In this document: positions 18,318 through 27,696 of the stretch, piece by piece | How the letters are laid out: each line of letters opens with the position of its first letter | Numbering within the stretch: position 1 is the stretch's first letter | From: an uncultured Gemmatimonadota bacterium | GTDB taxonomy: Bacteria > Gemmatimonadota > Gemmatimonadetes > Palauibacterales > Palauibacteraceae | Assembly: GCA_913043255.1 (NCBI GenBank) | Contig: CAJWLK010000002.1 | Coordinates: 186,001 to 250,000, forward strand | Length of the DNA stretch: 64,000 nucleotides | Direction: 5' to 3' | Notes under the pieces: generated by a model | Seen by the model: the letters and a program-made list of their open reading frames with translations, nothing else | What the model was told of the DNA's origin: nothing | Database searches by the model: none | Translations under genes and position numbers: made by a program

Positions 18318-18910
18318 ACAGCGAGCCCGATGCAAAAAGTGTTCGCGAAGCACTCAAACGGTCGAACCCCCTTTTGGTTGATGCCAACAAAGGTGAGCGG
18401 CGTGCGGCCGTCACACTTCTTTTGAGGTCACTTGGAGGAGCAGTAGATGTCCTATTTGTCCGGCGTGCTGAAGTAGAAGGAGATCCCTGGTCAGGTCATA
18501 TGGCACTACCCGGTGGCCACATGGACCCTACAGACATCGATCTAATAGATACCGCACGGCGCGAGACGTTGGAGGAGGTTGGGGTCAGAATTAAGCGTGA
18601 CAATTTCCTTGGCCAACTCCACGATATGCATCCTGTAAATCGAAAACTTCCTCCAATCACTATCTCAGCTTTCGTGGCATGGCTTGATGGGGATGTGAAG
18701 GTCACCGGAAACCATGAGGTTCAGTATCACGTCTGGATACCTTACACAGAGTTAGGCAATCCCTCTAATGCTTCTGAAGTGGAGTATCACACAAATGGCC
18801 AAGACTTCGTACTACCCTCTATTGTGTACCAAGGTGACGTCATTTGGGGATTGACCCACCGTATCGTAATGAACCTCTGTGAAATACTGAGAGAGGAAGT
18901 GGGCGTATGA
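18314..18910 (+). CDS. NUDIX hydrolase, CoA-pyrophosphatase-like
   Basis: The protein has 198 residues. The full NUDIX box is present, GGHMDPTD...ARRETLEEVGV, binding the metal for pyrophosphate cleavage. The preceding SGHMALPGGHMDP segment is like the NudL/YeaB group, which hydrolyses coenzyme A and its derivatives. The exact substrate is an inference. The GTG start overlaps the rsgA stop, and the end overlaps the OsmC gene by ATGA, making a tightly coupled trio. Confidence 0.85.
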   Translation: MNSEPDAKSVREALKRSNPLLVDANKGERRAAVTLLLRSLGGAVDVLFVRRAEVEGDPWSGHMALPGGHMDPTDIDLIDTARRETLEEVGVRIKRDNFLGQLHDMHPVNRKLPPITISAFVAWLDGDVKVTGNHEVQYHVWIPYTELGNPSNASEVEYHTNGQDFVLPSIVYQGDVIWGLTHRIVMNLCEILREEVGV

Positions 18911-19374
18911 GTAACGTTGTTTATCGTTCCTGCTCGCGAATTATTCGAGAGAAAGGTCCGTTTCGTTTAGCTCAGTTACCAGTGACCGATGAGTTCGTTG
19001 AGTTCGGTGTTCACTCTGCGATCGCTGAACACTATGGAGTGAACCCGGATCGAGACGTAGCAACTACGTTGGACTATATCGTTGCGGCAACAGGTGGCTG
19101 ACTAACCGGAACCTTCGGGGGCGCGCTGGAAGCGCGCGGAGTCAAGGCAGATGAAGGGCGACTGATAGGTGACACTGAGGGAGAGATCGAAGTCGAGGAC
19201 GGGGTGCTCGTGATCAAACGCATTCATGTTCGTTATCATCTTCAGGCGGAGGCTAAACACGCCGCTGTGATCCAGCGCAGCTTTGAACTGCACCCACCTA
19301 AATGTCCCGTATATCAATCCCTTTCTGGCTCGATCGATATAACGACTGAGCTAGCGGCGATCACAGAAACTTGA
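18907..19374 (+). CDS. OsmC-like selenoprotein with in-frame UGA (Sec65)
   Basis: The ORF track stops this gene at 19101, but the same frame continues past a UGA for 90 codons to TGA at 19372. Together they give a complete 155-residue OsmC/Ohr-family protein. The UGA is codon 65 in the context YIVAATGG-U-LTGTFGGALEARG, exactly where the family has its first redox cysteine. The second family cysteine is C133 in HPPKCPVY. The family reduces organic peroxides or handles related thiols in the cytoplasm. A hairpin 11-46 bases after the UGA fits a bacterial SECIS. A Sec-type formate dehydrogenase in the same window supports UGA decoding. OsmC-like selenoproteins are known from other bacteria. Overlaps the NUDIX gene by ATGA. 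Confidence 0.85.
19112..19147 (+). promoter_or_regulatory. SECIS-like hairpin of the OsmC selenoprotein gene
   Basis: Starting 11 bases after the UGA, CCTT pairs with AAGG at the far end. Inside is a perfect six-pair GCGCGC/GCGCGC stem with loop TGGAA. The loop starts 26 bases after the UGA and carries GG, as expected for SelB binding. The internal loop between the two stems is purine-rich. Confidence 0.65.
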
Positions 19375-19496
19375 CGGGGAATTGCGCGAGTACTGGACAG
19401 AAAAAGGAGGCGACTGACTACATCCTTTGCTGTTGATCGAAGAACTGTGGCCTGACAAAACACAACGACTGTCACACGACCTTGCCCCGCCGTGTC

Positions 19497-20867
19497 TTAT
19501 AAGCCTGCCGCCAATCCGCCGTAGAGATTAGCCAGCGCCTCGATGCCTTTACGGTAGACGCTTAGGTCCAACCACTCATTAGGGGCATGCATATTCGATC
19601 CGGGCAATGCAAATCCAATGAGCAGCGCAGGCGCATCAAAAACAACTTCGAATACCTGCACGATCGGAATCGAACCGCCTTCGCGGATGAATGCTGGAGG
19701 GGCACCAAAACCTCTCTCGAGCGCTTTACTGGCCGCATCGAAGATAGGGTGAGTGGTATCAGCGACCCATGGTGCACCACCATGGAAACGTTTCACCTCG
19801 ACTGTCACACCTTCAGGTGCAAGTTCATGGACTCGTTTCTCAAACGCCTCAACGACTTGATCAGGATCCTGATCAGGGACAAGTCGCATCGAAACTTTTG
19901 CCATCGCCTGTGAGGGAAGTACTGTCTTAGATCCCTCGTCCGTGAACCCACTCAGAAGGCCGTTTACATCTAGCGTGGGACGATACCACATCCGCTCAAG
20001 GGCAGAGAACCCTTCCTCACCACCTAGCGCCACCGCCCCTACGGTTTCTCGCAGGGTCTCTTCATCCATTGGTAGGCGGATAAGATCTGCTCGCTCACGC
20101 TCTGTCATTGGTCGCACTGAGTCGTAATAACCTGGCACCGTGGCCTGGCCACGATCATCCTTGAGACCGTCAAGGATAGTAGCCAACGCATTGGCTGGAT
20201 TCACTACCGCACCACCATAGCTTCCTGAATGAAGGTCGGATGCTGGACCATAGACGTTGATCTCGGTGTACACGATCCCTCGAAGACCGGTCGTGATACA
20301 AGGAAGATCCGGCGAAAACATTCCGGTATCACTTATGAGCACAGCATCGCACGCAAGCCTCTCGGCATTCTTATCCAAGAAGGCACCGAGGTGCTTGCTA
20401 CCGACTTCCTCTTCACCCTCAATCACCAGCTTGAGGTTCACGGGCATATCAACATTGCTGGCAAGCCGGGCCTCAATAGCCTTAAGGTGCATATGAACCT
20501 GACCCTTGTCGTCAACCGACCCTCGCGCGAACAAACGCCCATCCCGGACGGTTGGCTCAAAGGGTGGAGACGTCCATAGATCATCAGGCTCCGAAGGCTG
20601 GACGTCATAGTGCCCATAAACGAGCACTGTTGGTGCATCTTCGCTGATCCGATGTTCCCCAAGGACGATTGGGTGTCCATCCGTTTCGATGACTTCAGAT
20701 TTCTCGATCCCAGCCGCATGGAGGTGGCTAGCGACCCATTCAGCACATTTTCGGACCTCACCCGCATGCGAAGGGTTCGTACTAATGCTCGGGATGCGAA
20801 GGAAATCGCAGAGTTCTTTTTGGAATCGAGAGATCTGTCCGTCAATATAAGCGGTTAAATCAGGCAT
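19497..20867 (-). CDS. M20-family dipeptidase/metallopeptidase
   Basis: The protein has 456 residues and is of the CNDP-like M20 group. Zinc-binding and catalytic motifs are GHYDVQP at ~85-91, GSVDDKGQ at ~115, and the general-base EGEEEVGS at ~150, with the final histidine near the C-terminus in SNMHAPNEW. It hydrolyses dipeptides or related acyl-amino acids. No signal peptide, so cytoplasmic. It is the last gene of a minus-strand pair with dpaL; a 164-base gap separates them. It is convergent with the OsmC selenoprotein. Confidence 0.9.
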   Translation of the reverse strand: MPDLTAYIDGQISRFQKELCDFLRIPSISTNPSHAGEVRKCAEWVASHLHAAGIEKSEVIETDGHPIVLGEHRISEDAPTVLVYGHYDVQPSEPDDLWTSPPFEPTVRDGRLFARGSVDDKGQVHMHLKAIEARLASNVDMPVNLKLVIEGEEEVGSKHLGAFLDKNAERLACDAVLISDTGMFSPDLPCITTGLRGIVYTEINVYGPASDLHSGSYGGAVVNPANALATILDGLKDDRGQATVPGYYDSVRPMTERERADLIRLPMDEETLRETVGAVALGGEEGFSALERMWYRPTLDVNGLLSGFTDEGSKTVLPSQAMAKVSMRLVPDQDPDQVVEAFEKRVHELAPEGVTVEVKRFHGGAPWVADTTHPIFDAASKALERGFGAPPAFIREGGSIPIVQVFEVVFDAPALLIGFALPGSNMHAPNEWLDLSVYRKGIEALANLYGGLAAGL

Positions 20868-21031
20868 CCGTATATTCTATTAGAAGTTCGAGGGCGATGA
20901 GATTTCGTATGTAATTGCCAGAATATCTTCTGGCAGGTGAGGTTGAAATCCCTTTGGCTTTATTGATGTTGATTGGGCAAAATTTATCACGTTGTCCATT
21001 TTTCGAAGAAGTGAGAAGTCATTGAGTAGCT

Positions 21032-22189
21032 TCAATAGAAACGTGCCTCTGTAATCAGCGCTCCCACCTGAGAATCGGGTTGGAAATCAAGAAGCTTGGC
21101 AAGTCCGGGGAGCCGGGTGAGAGCAACGAGTGCCCCTACACCAGATGCGCCAGACGGACCCGCCGCAATCCGGGCACCTAATTCCCCGGTACCAAGCGCC
21201 ATCGCACCAATCTGCCAAACGGATTCCGGTAGAGCCAATGCCGCATCTAAGTATTGTCCCAAAAATGTCCATGCAATAGTCGAAGGAATGCCAGCTGCAA
21301 GTCCACCCATTTCTGTTTCGAATGGTGGTTCTGCAAACACCTGTTTGCCAGATCGAAGACTACGACCAAAACAATCCGCCCTCCATGGTTCAACTGCAAT
21401 AAATCGAGGTCTCCGAACACCCAATTCTTTCACCAAGTGGCTACATACTCCCGTCGCCAGACCCCCAACACCGGTTTGAATAAACAGGTGCGTCAGGTCT
21501 ACACTCTCGGCAGCAAGCGACTGGAGCATCTCATCTGCAAGTACCGTATATCCTTCCATTATTCGCATCGGAGTTTCTTCATACCCGTTGTAAGCAGTAT
21601 CAGAAACAATGAGCCACCCGTTTCGCTCAGCTTCCTGCTCCGTATAACCGACGGCCTCATCATATGAACCCTCAAACCGAACCACCTGGGCACCATGGGA
21701 TTCGATCGCCTGTGCGCGAGCAGGGTGCGCATCTTCCGGAAGAACGACAACGCAAGTGCAGCCAAATTGGGAGCTTCCCCAGGCGACCGATCGGCCATGG
21801 TTTCCTGCTGAAGCCGTTGTTGTTGTGATCAAACTGGCTTCTGGGTGCCCGGCCCAAAGTTCTTCTGCGCTCGGGCGCTGTTTCGTACGCCCCTCAATTT
21901 CGTCTTGAAGGGCACGAAGCACTCCAAATGCTCCACCAAGCGATTTAAACGATCCAAGCCCAAAACGTCCCGACTCATCCTTGCACCATACAGATTTGAC
22001 TCCTAATTGCGTCGCAAGCTTGTTTAGTGGCACAAGTGGCGTGGGCGCATAACCCTCCCATCTGCGGATCACAGACCTGGCATCTGCAGCCGCCTTCGAG
22101 TCGATCACGGGGGCTATGTCTCTGGCTTCAGACTCAGCCGTTGTCGGAGAGCCTTGCCGAAGAGATAGTCGTAACGTGGATCCGCCCAT
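21032..22189 (-). CDS. dpaL: diaminopropionate ammonia-lyase
   Basis: This fold-type II PLP enzyme has 385 residues. It cleaves 2,3-diaminopropionate to pyruvate and ammonia. The PLP lysine is in RFGLGSFKSLGGA, and TTASAGNHGRSVAWG is the substrate/phosphate loop typical of DpaL. The later segment TAYNGYEETPMRIMEGYTVL is also characteristic. I use the ATG at 22189, with AAGGA seven bases upstream, over the GTG two codons earlier. Degradation of diaminopropionate fits the amino-acid catabolic peptidase beside it. Confidence 0.88.
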   Translation of the reverse strand: MGGSTLRLSLRQGSPTTAESEARDIAPVIDSKAAADARSVIRRWEGYAPTPLVPLNKLATQLGVKSVWCKDESGRFGLGSFKSLGGAFGVLRALQDEIEGRTKQRPSAEELWAGHPEASLITTTTASAGNHGRSVAWGSSQFGCTCVVVLPEDAHPARAQAIESHGAQVVRFEGSYDEAVGYTEQEAERNGWLIVSDTAYNGYEETPMRIMEGYTVLADEMLQSLAAESVDLTHLFIQTGVGGLATGVCSHLVKELGVRRPRFIAVEPWRADCFGRSLRSGKQVFAEPPFETEMGGLAAGIPSTIAWTFLGQYLDAALALPESVWQIGAMALGTGELGARIAAGPSGASGVGALVALTRLPGLAKLLDFQPDSQVGALITEARFY

Positions 22190-22532
22190 CTTCACGTCCT
22201 TAACGAAATGATCGTGCTAAATACGTTGGAGGAAACCATTCTCTACCACCCTCTGATGCTGGATTACGATCTGGATTTCAGATTTGTCCTAACCAACTGA
22301 TCCATCCCAGATCTTGCAGATCAAGAGATGTTTACGAGAACCACTTCTTTAAGGTCAGCCGAGGCCAGTTTAAAGACAACCACTCAGTTGTTGGAATCAA
22401 AAAACGCATTATGTTCAATAGCAATCTAATGGTTAGGCAAAACTCCGGGTGGCTACACGTATTCCCCTCTCCACGTGTTACCTGACACGTAGTCAACGGA
22501 CAAACTCTTAATATCACGAGATATCCACAGGC
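22190..22532. other. intergenic region between dpaL and the outer-membrane candidate
   Basis: This 343-base divergent gap holds no supported gene. It should contain promoters for dpaL (minus) and for the gene at 22533 (plus). The one clear structure is the inverted repeat at 22473-22490, listed separately. Confidence 0.35.
22473..22490. promoter_or_regulatory. inverted repeat, possible operator
   Basis: ACGTGT and ACACGT are perfect inverted arms separated by six bases. The site ends 42 bases before the start of the outer-membrane candidate, a normal place for an operator or a 5'-leader hairpin. No regulator is known. Confidence 0.3.
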
Positions 22533-23867
22533 ATGGTCGTACCTTCTTTAAGATCCAGAAGTCTTCAAGTGCATGGTACCTATGTGACCTACCGGCTCGT
22601 CGCTTTTTTTATACTGCTGGCCGCGCCTCCCGCTTTGATCGCACAGGATGCCACACCCAGCGAAGCAGGAAATGGGGCACTTCGAATTTTTTTCGACTGT
22701 CAGGCTTATTCAAGGGGTTACAGCCCCTGCGAATTCGACTTCTACCGACGAGAGATCCCATTCGTGAACTACACGCGTGACCGGGAAGATTCTCAGGTCC
22801 ACGTGTTACTAACACAGGAAACGACAGGAAGTGAAGGTCGGCGGTTTACACTCGACTTCATAGGCCGCGAGGAGTTCGTCGACATCGATGACCGATTAGA
22901 GGTAGTTACACCGGCCAATTTTGCGCGAGAACGCATGCTCACCGAGATCGCTGCCGCTATAAAACTTGGCTTGGTTCGATACATCGCAAGGACCGATCAG
23001 GCTGCCAATATCCAGATCATATCTGAAGATTTTGAAAATGACATAGGGGTTGCAACCGCTGAGACAGATCCTTGGAATTTCTGGACGTTTCGAGTGCGCG
23101 GAAACGGAAACCTGGATGTGGACGAGCGCACGCAAAGCTATCGGATCTCTGGTGGGTTCAGCGCAAACCGTATCACCGATAACCTGAAGATCGAGATTGG
23201 CATTGGTGGCGAACACAATGAAAAAATCTTCGAGATTAGCGATACGACATCAGTCACTAGTATACGAGAAAATTACGACCTCGATGGCTTAACTGTGTGG
23301 AGCCTGTCTGATCACTGGTCACTTGGAATGGCTTACGAAGCAGAACATTCATCGTTTGAAAATAAAGATCTTCAGCTTGAATTATCGTCAGCGCTCGAAT
23401 TCAACATCTATCCCTACTCAGAGTCTACGCGGCGCCAGTTTAATATCCTCTACACCGTTGGAGTGAGACACGCCGATTACATAAAAGAGACGATCTTCCT
23501 CAAAACCGAAGAAACATTGCCACTGCACAAGCTTGGGGCGGGCTTGAGTGTGCGGCAGCCATGGGGAATCTCCTGGGGATTTATTGAGTTCTCCCAGTAC
23601 CTGCACGACCTTTCTAAAAACCGCGCCAGCGCGAGTCTGGGGGCTAACCTTCGGTTGTTCCGTGGACTATCTCTCAACACCAACATCGGATACTCACGTA
23701 TTCGAGACCAACTCAACGTACCGGCCGGCGACGCGACCGAAGAAGAAGTCCTTCTTGAACAACGCATCCTCCAGAGCGGGTACGACTATCGAATCTCTTT
23801 TGGATTCTCCTATACGTTTGGATCAATCTTCACGAATGTCGTAAATCCTCGCCTAGAGAGATTTTAG
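22533..23867 (+). CDS. putative outer-membrane beta-barrel protein, unknown function
   Basis: The protein has 444 residues. An export signal (VAFFILLAAPPALIAQ) is followed by an N-terminal soluble part with two cysteines (FFDCQAYSRGYSPCEF), which may form a disulfide in the periplasm. From about residue 190 the sequence alternates polar and aromatic residues in strands such as YRISGGFSANRI and YRISFGFSYTF, and the protein ends in Phe. This is the usual look of an outer-membrane barrel. No specific family is identified. The start is uncertain because the long N-terminus before the signal is basic and lacks a strong ribosome site. Confidence 0.55.
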   Translation: MVVPSLRSRSLQVHGTYVTYRLVAFFILLAAPPALIAQDATPSEAGNGALRIFFDCQAYSRGYSPCEFDFYRREIPFVNYTRDREDSQVHVLLTQETTGSEGRRFTLDFIGREEFVDIDDRLEVVTPANFARERMLTEIAAAIKLGLVRYIARTDQAANIQIISEDFENDIGVATAETDPWNFWTFRVRGNGNLDVDERTQSYRISGGFSANRITDNLKIEIGIGGEHNEKIFEISDTTSVTSIRENYDLDGLTVWSLSDHWSLGMAYEAEHSSFENKDLQLELSSALEFNIYPYSESTRRQFNILYTVGVRHADYIKETIFLKTEETLPLHKLGAGLSVRQPWGISWGFIEFSQYLHDLSKNRASASLGANLRLFRGLSLNTNIGYSRIRDQLNVPAGDATEEEVLLEQRILQSGYDYRISFGFSYTFGSIFTNVVNPRLERF

Positions 23868-24075
23868 GGCCGTTTCTACCCCCAACTAGGTTTGAATTAA
23901 ACCTTTCGGTATGGCCGCACCTTCTAGTCAAAGGCATTTTTCTAGTTGCACACTCGTAGCACTCAGAAAAGAAAGCCGTGTCATCCAAGGAGATCGTGAT
24001 GATCCTCGCTCAACGAATAACGATCGACCGGCTCATCTCGAAGTGAATTCGCTCAGACTTTCGGGAGACCGAGGT

Positions 24076-25236
24076 ATGGCTCACAGATCTCTCAACATCC
24101 TCAGGCCAGCACTTCTGGTGATGACACTGACGCAATGCACTGAGCCATCTGCCCCCCCCATCGAACCATGCTTGAGCCTAGAACGATTCGACTCAACCAT
24201 GGTTCAATTCATGGAAACACAAAACATCAAGGCTGGGGTTTTAGGGGTAATGAAAGGCGGTCGATTGGTCTACGATAAGAGTTTCGGATGGCAGGATGAG
24301 GCTCAGGAGATCACGCTCCCTCAAGGCGCAATGATGCGCTTAGCAAGCGTGACGAAACCAATCACAGCCGCTGCCGTTCGAGAGTTGATAGATAGCGAAC
24401 TTGTGGATTTGGATGATTTTGTCTTCGATCTTGGCCAACCCGAGGGAGGGATTCTGACTTTGATGCCGTTTCCGTCACTCGGCGACTCCCTGTTGAAGAA
24501 AATCACGGTTCAGCATCTACTGCAGCATCGTGGCGGCTGGGATCGCGATTTGGCCGGCGATCTGACGTTTAAGGAAATTGTGATCGCTGATGCCATGAAC
24601 GTACCAAGCCCTCCCGGACGGACGAATACTATTCGCTACATATTAGGACAACCTCTTCAGTTTTCTCCGGGAACCAAAACTGCATACGCAAATATCGGGT
24701 ATCTAGTGCTCGGTCTCATCGTGGAAGAGGTGTCTGGTGAGGATTTTCTTAGTTACGTGACCACAACTCTTTTTGAACCGCTTGGGGTTCCAAATGGCGA
24801 ACTGATTCAGGGAAGAACCTTCCCTGTTGATCGCAGCCCACGTGAGCCATGGTATGACTCTGACACAATGAGTCAAAACGTGTTCGATCCCAACGGACCT
24901 CCTGTAGAGATTCCGAATGGAGGCTGGGACGTCGAGAGTAGGATTTCCTCTGGTGGTTTAGTGGGATCAGCCCGATCGATTGTTGAGTTTTTGGATGTTT
25001 ACCAGACAGCCGGTGACGGTATTGGGACCCGAAGACGTGGGGCAGAAGGCTCAGGGTGGAGGTGGTACCACACTGGCAGCCTGCCCGGCACCAACACGCT
25101 AGCTAGGCAACGAGGCGATGGCATCAACTACGCAGTACTCTTCAACAAAAGACCATCTGCTGGGGAAAGTTATAGTTCACAAATCCGCAGTAAAATCGAT
25201 GCCATACTAGACTCTGAATTTCTCTGCTGGCCTTAA
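24076..25236 (+). CDS. serine hydrolase, beta-lactamase (class C)-like family
   Basis: The product has 386 residues. The start is set at 24076, following GGGAG and ahead of a short signal (LRPALLVMTLTQC). Active-site motifs of the penicillin-binding fold are present: SVTK (SxxK), YANIGY (YxN), and HTGSL in place of KTG. Such proteins act as D-aminopeptidases, esterases or peptidoglycan hydrolases in the periplasm; true beta-lactamase activity is unlikely from sequence alone. The track extension upstream lacks a signal peptide. Follows the barrel gene by ~210 bases on the same strand. Confidence 0.8.
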   Translation: MAHRSLNILRPALLVMTLTQCTEPSAPPIEPCLSLERFDSTMVQFMETQNIKAGVLGVMKGGRLVYDKSFGWQDEAQEITLPQGAMMRLASVTKPITAAAVRELIDSELVDLDDFVFDLGQPEGGILTLMPFPSLGDSLLKKITVQHLLQHRGGWDRDLAGDLTFKEIVIADAMNVPSPPGRTNTIRYILGQPLQFSPGTKTAYANIGYLVLGLIVEEVSGEDFLSYVTTTLFEPLGVPNGELIQGRTFPVDRSPREPWYDSDTMSQNVFDPNGPPVEIPNGGWDVESRISSGGLVGSARSIVEFLDVYQTAGDGIGTRRRGAEGSGWRWYHTGSLPGTNTLARQRGDGINYAVLFNKRPSAGESYSSQIRSKIDAILDSEFLCWP

Positions 25237-25353
25237 GCTAGCACCTCCAAGGCGCCGTAGCACAACCCATTTTCTAGTACAACGCTCGATTCGAAACGGA
25301 AATTGTTTTCGGTTTGGTTGCCTCTACCGAGATGCGGACGAATCTTTTTGCAC

Positions 25354-25860
25354 ATGAAAAGGCAGGCTTTTACGGTCGAGCAAGCGAATGCACTCATCCC
25401 TCATGTCCAAGCGACCTTTCGAAGGATCCGGGCAGGGGCCGATGCTGCACAGAGGCGTAGAGATAAGATTACGGTTCTCCACACTCTCTGGGGAGATCGG
25501 GTCTTACAACCAAATAACCTTGATCACCTTGAGTTCCTAGCCCATAGAAAAGCTATTTCGCGTATTCATCGTGCCATTGAACGACTCATTCAAGACCGAA
25601 TGACCAACGTGGGAATTCGCTTACCATCTCCTGGCCTCAATCACTCGATCCTCAAGGGATCTGGGATCGTCGACTTTCCAAGCACTATTGATGGGCGCTG
25701 GGTCTATTTGTGTTGGCACTCAGGAGAGGAAAGGGTTCGTTATTGGCATGAAATCGATGCCGGGTTTAGTGGACGAACTTTGATTACACCGGAGATTGAA
25801 TCCCGACTCGGATTGGTCGACGATCCAGCCCTAAAGGATGACTCTGTACTAGACTTCTAG
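25354..25860 (+). CDS. DUF2203 family protein
   Basis: The protein has 168 residues from the preferred ATG at 25354. This places [13 protein letters not shown] near the N-terminus, as in the DUF2203 family. The other family marks are [18 protein letters not shown] and [11 protein letters not shown]. Function of the family is unknown; it is cytoplasmic and helical in the N-terminal half. No good ribosome site is visible before this ATG, so the start is chosen by homology. The 17 residues ahead of it in the track look non-coding. Confidence 0.75.
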   Translation: MKRQAFTVEQANALIPHVQATFRRIRAGADAAQRRRDKITVLHTLWGDRVLQPNNLDHLEFLAHRKAISRIHRAIERLIQDRMTNVGIRLPSPGLNHSILKGSGIVDFPSTIDGRWVYLCWHSGEERVRYWHEIDAGFSGRTLITPEIESRLGLVDDPALKDDSVLDF

Positions 25861-25880
25861 AGCGTTGCCAGTACCAGTTT

Positions 25881-26111
25881 TTATCGATCATTTTCTAACG
25901 GAATATGTCGCATTTCTTCTAAGAATGCTTTTTCTTCTGCAGTTATCTGTCCCGTGTCAAAAGCGTTCAGATACTCCATCAGTCTTCTGAGCCATTCCAG
26001 TAGCCCTTCATCATCAACATCTAGCTCTTCTTTCAATTCTTCTTTTACGCGAAGCATTTCTTTGTCTAATTCTTTTTCATTCTCTTTTTCAAACAAAGAC
26101 TTTTCTATCAC
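25881..26111 (-). CDS. small charged coiled-coil protein, unknown
   Basis: The protein has 76 residues and starts with GTG, with AGAGGA six bases upstream. The N-terminal half is a highly charged helix (KENEKELDKEMLRVKEELKEEL), then a helix with LEWLRRLMEYLNAF. The codons for the charged half are AT-rich compared with neighbours. No family is recognised. It lies 31 bases after the GNAT gene and is probably co-transcribed with it and icd. Confidence 0.5.
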   Translation of the reverse strand: MIEKSLFEKENEKELDKEMLRVKEELKEELDVDDEGLLEWLRRLMEYLNAFDTGQITAEEKAFLEEMRHIPLENDR

Positions 26112-26142
26112 TTTTTTCCTCTCACTCCATTGATCGCCAATC

Positions 26143-26415
26143 TCAATCCACGATCAGTGTTTCATACTCCGGGTGCGCATTGATCACGTCTGGGACAAAC
26201 GGACAAGTGGGTATGACCTTATACTCGTTCGCCTGTGCGTGATTCAATGCACAGATCACGAGTTTTTCTCCGATTCCAAGCCTGCGGTGTTCAGGTGGAA
26301 CCCACGTGCTCACAATATCCATCAATTCGCCTCTCTGGCGGTATGACACATATGCTTCACCACCAGCTAAATGAACGGCGAAACGTTCGGTTCCAGGATT
26401 GTGTGAGATGTCCAT
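26143..26415 (-). CDS. small GNAT-fold N-acetyltransferase (YidJ-like)
   Basis: The protein has 90 residues, close to the minimal GNAT type found in yeast GTLP and bacterial YjdJ proteins. The acetyl-CoA loop is WVPPEHRRLGIGEKLV (R/Q-x-x-G-x-G/A pattern), followed by CALNHAQANEYKVIPTCPFV, typical of the group. Substrate unknown. It lies 30 bases downstream of icd on the same strand. Confidence 0.75.
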   Translation of the reverse strand: MDISHNPGTERFAVHLAGGEAYVSYRQRGELMDIVSTWVPPEHRRLGIGEKLVICALNHAQANEYKVIPTCPFVPDVINAHPEYETLIVD

Positions 26416-26445
26416 CTTCCCCCACTTAGTTAAATAGAACTATCC

Positions 26446-27696
26446 CTACATGTTTTCGATCATAGCTCGGCCAAATTCGCTACACTTGAGCAAGGTGGCA
26501 TCCTCCATCAAGCGTTCGAAGTCATACGTGACTCGCTTTTGCCCAAGCGTGGCATTCAATGATGAAATGATGAAATCAGCGGCTTCGTTCCAGCCGAGAT
26601 ACCTAAGCATCATCTCGCCTGACAAAATCACGGAGCCCGGGTTCACCTTGTCTTGGCCGGCATACTTTGGTGCAGTACCGTGTGTCGCTTCAAAAATCGC
26701 ATGACCAGTCTCGTAATTAATGTTAGCCCCGGGGGCAATGCCGATACCACCAACCTGGGCTGCCAATGCATCCGAAATGTAGTCGCCGTTTAGGTTCATT
26801 GTGGCAATAACATCGTACTCGCCAGGCCTAGTAAGGATCTGTTGTAGAAATGCATCCGCAATCACATCCTTGATTACGATCCCATCGGGAGTTTTCGACC
26901 ATGGGCCACCATCGATCTCTTCAGCTCCAAACTCCTCAGCCGCAACCTCGTAGCCCCAGTCACGAAAAGCACCTTCGGTAAATTTCATGATGTTGCCCTT
27001 GTGGACGAATGTAACGCTCTTGGAACCCGTGTTCTGTGCATAGCGTATAGCTGCTCGCACAAGACGTTTCGTTCCTTCTTCCGAGATGGGTTTCACACCA
27101 ATCGCACTCGATTTCGGGAACCGGATTGTCGAAATGCCCATTTCTTTTTGTAAAAATTGAATGACCTGACTTACCTCTCCACTCCCCTCTTCCCATTCAA
27201 TCCCGGCATAGATGTCTTCTGTATTTTCCCGAAAGATCGTCATGTCGACGAGCTCCGGACGTAGGACCGGGGAAGGTACTCCCTCAAACCAACGTACCGG
27301 TCGAACACAGGCAAAAAGATCCAGCTTTTGTCTAAGTGCCACGTTCAATGACCGAATTCCCCCTCCTACCGGTGTCGTAAGGGGCCCCTTAATCGCTACC
27401 AGATGATCCTTAATCGCTTCCAAGGTTTCGTCTGGCAACCAATTTCCAAGGGTCTCATTTGCTTTTTCACCCGCTAGAACCTCAAACCACACGATGGAAC
27501 GACTCGGGCCATATGCTTTCTCGACCGCCGCCTCCAGTACCGCCTGGGCCGCTGACCAAATATCCGGACCTATCCCATCTCCTTCAATAAACGGAATGAT
27601 CGGATTATCTGGAACATTCAGCTCCCCATCCGACAATTCGACTACTTCACCCTTCGTTGGTGCACTGAGACCACCATATTTCGAAAAACTCGACAT
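26446..27696 (-). CDS. icd: isocitrate dehydrogenase, NADP-type
   Basis: The protein has 416 residues, the same as E. coli Icd. It converts isocitrate to 2-oxoglutarate in the TCA cycle. It shows [11 protein letters not shown], the substrate loop [13 protein letters not shown] with the serine that is phosphorylated in E. coli, [13 protein letters not shown], and the conserved [16 protein letters not shown] preference is inferred from the family. Its upstream gap of 326 bases holds a palindromic site (27928-27944). The aconitase-family gene lies 15 kb away. Confidence 0.95.
   Translation of the reverse strand: MSSFSKYGGLSAPTKGEVVELSDGELNVPDNPIIPFIEGDGIGPDIWSAAQAVLEAAVEKAYGPSRSIVWFEVLAGEKANETLGNWLPDETLEAIKDHLVAIKGPLTTPVGGGIRSLNVALRQKLDLFACVRPVRWFEGVPSPVLRPELVDMTIFRENTEDIYAGIEWEEGSGEVSQVIQFLQKEMGISTIRFPKSSAIGVKPISEEGTKRLVRAAIRYAQNTGSKSVTFVHKGNIMKFTEGAFRDWGYEVAAEEFGAEEIDGGPWSKTPDGIVIKDVIADAFLQQILTRPGEYDVIATMNLNGDYISDALAAQVGGIGIAPGANINYETGHAIFEATHGTAPKYAGQDKVNPGSVILSGEMMLRYLGWNEAADFIISSLNATLGQKRVTYDFERLMEDATLLKCSEFGRAMIENM

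Noticed and set aside
18907-19101. 64-residue hypothetical protein ending at UGA
   Set aside because: The frame after the UGA continues the OsmC fold without a gap or frameshift, so the UGA is read as Sec and the short ORF is not a gene of its own.
24076-25236. Antibiotic-resistance beta-lactamase call
   Set aside because: Only the general serine-hydrolase fold motifs are present; many such proteins are esterases or peptidases.
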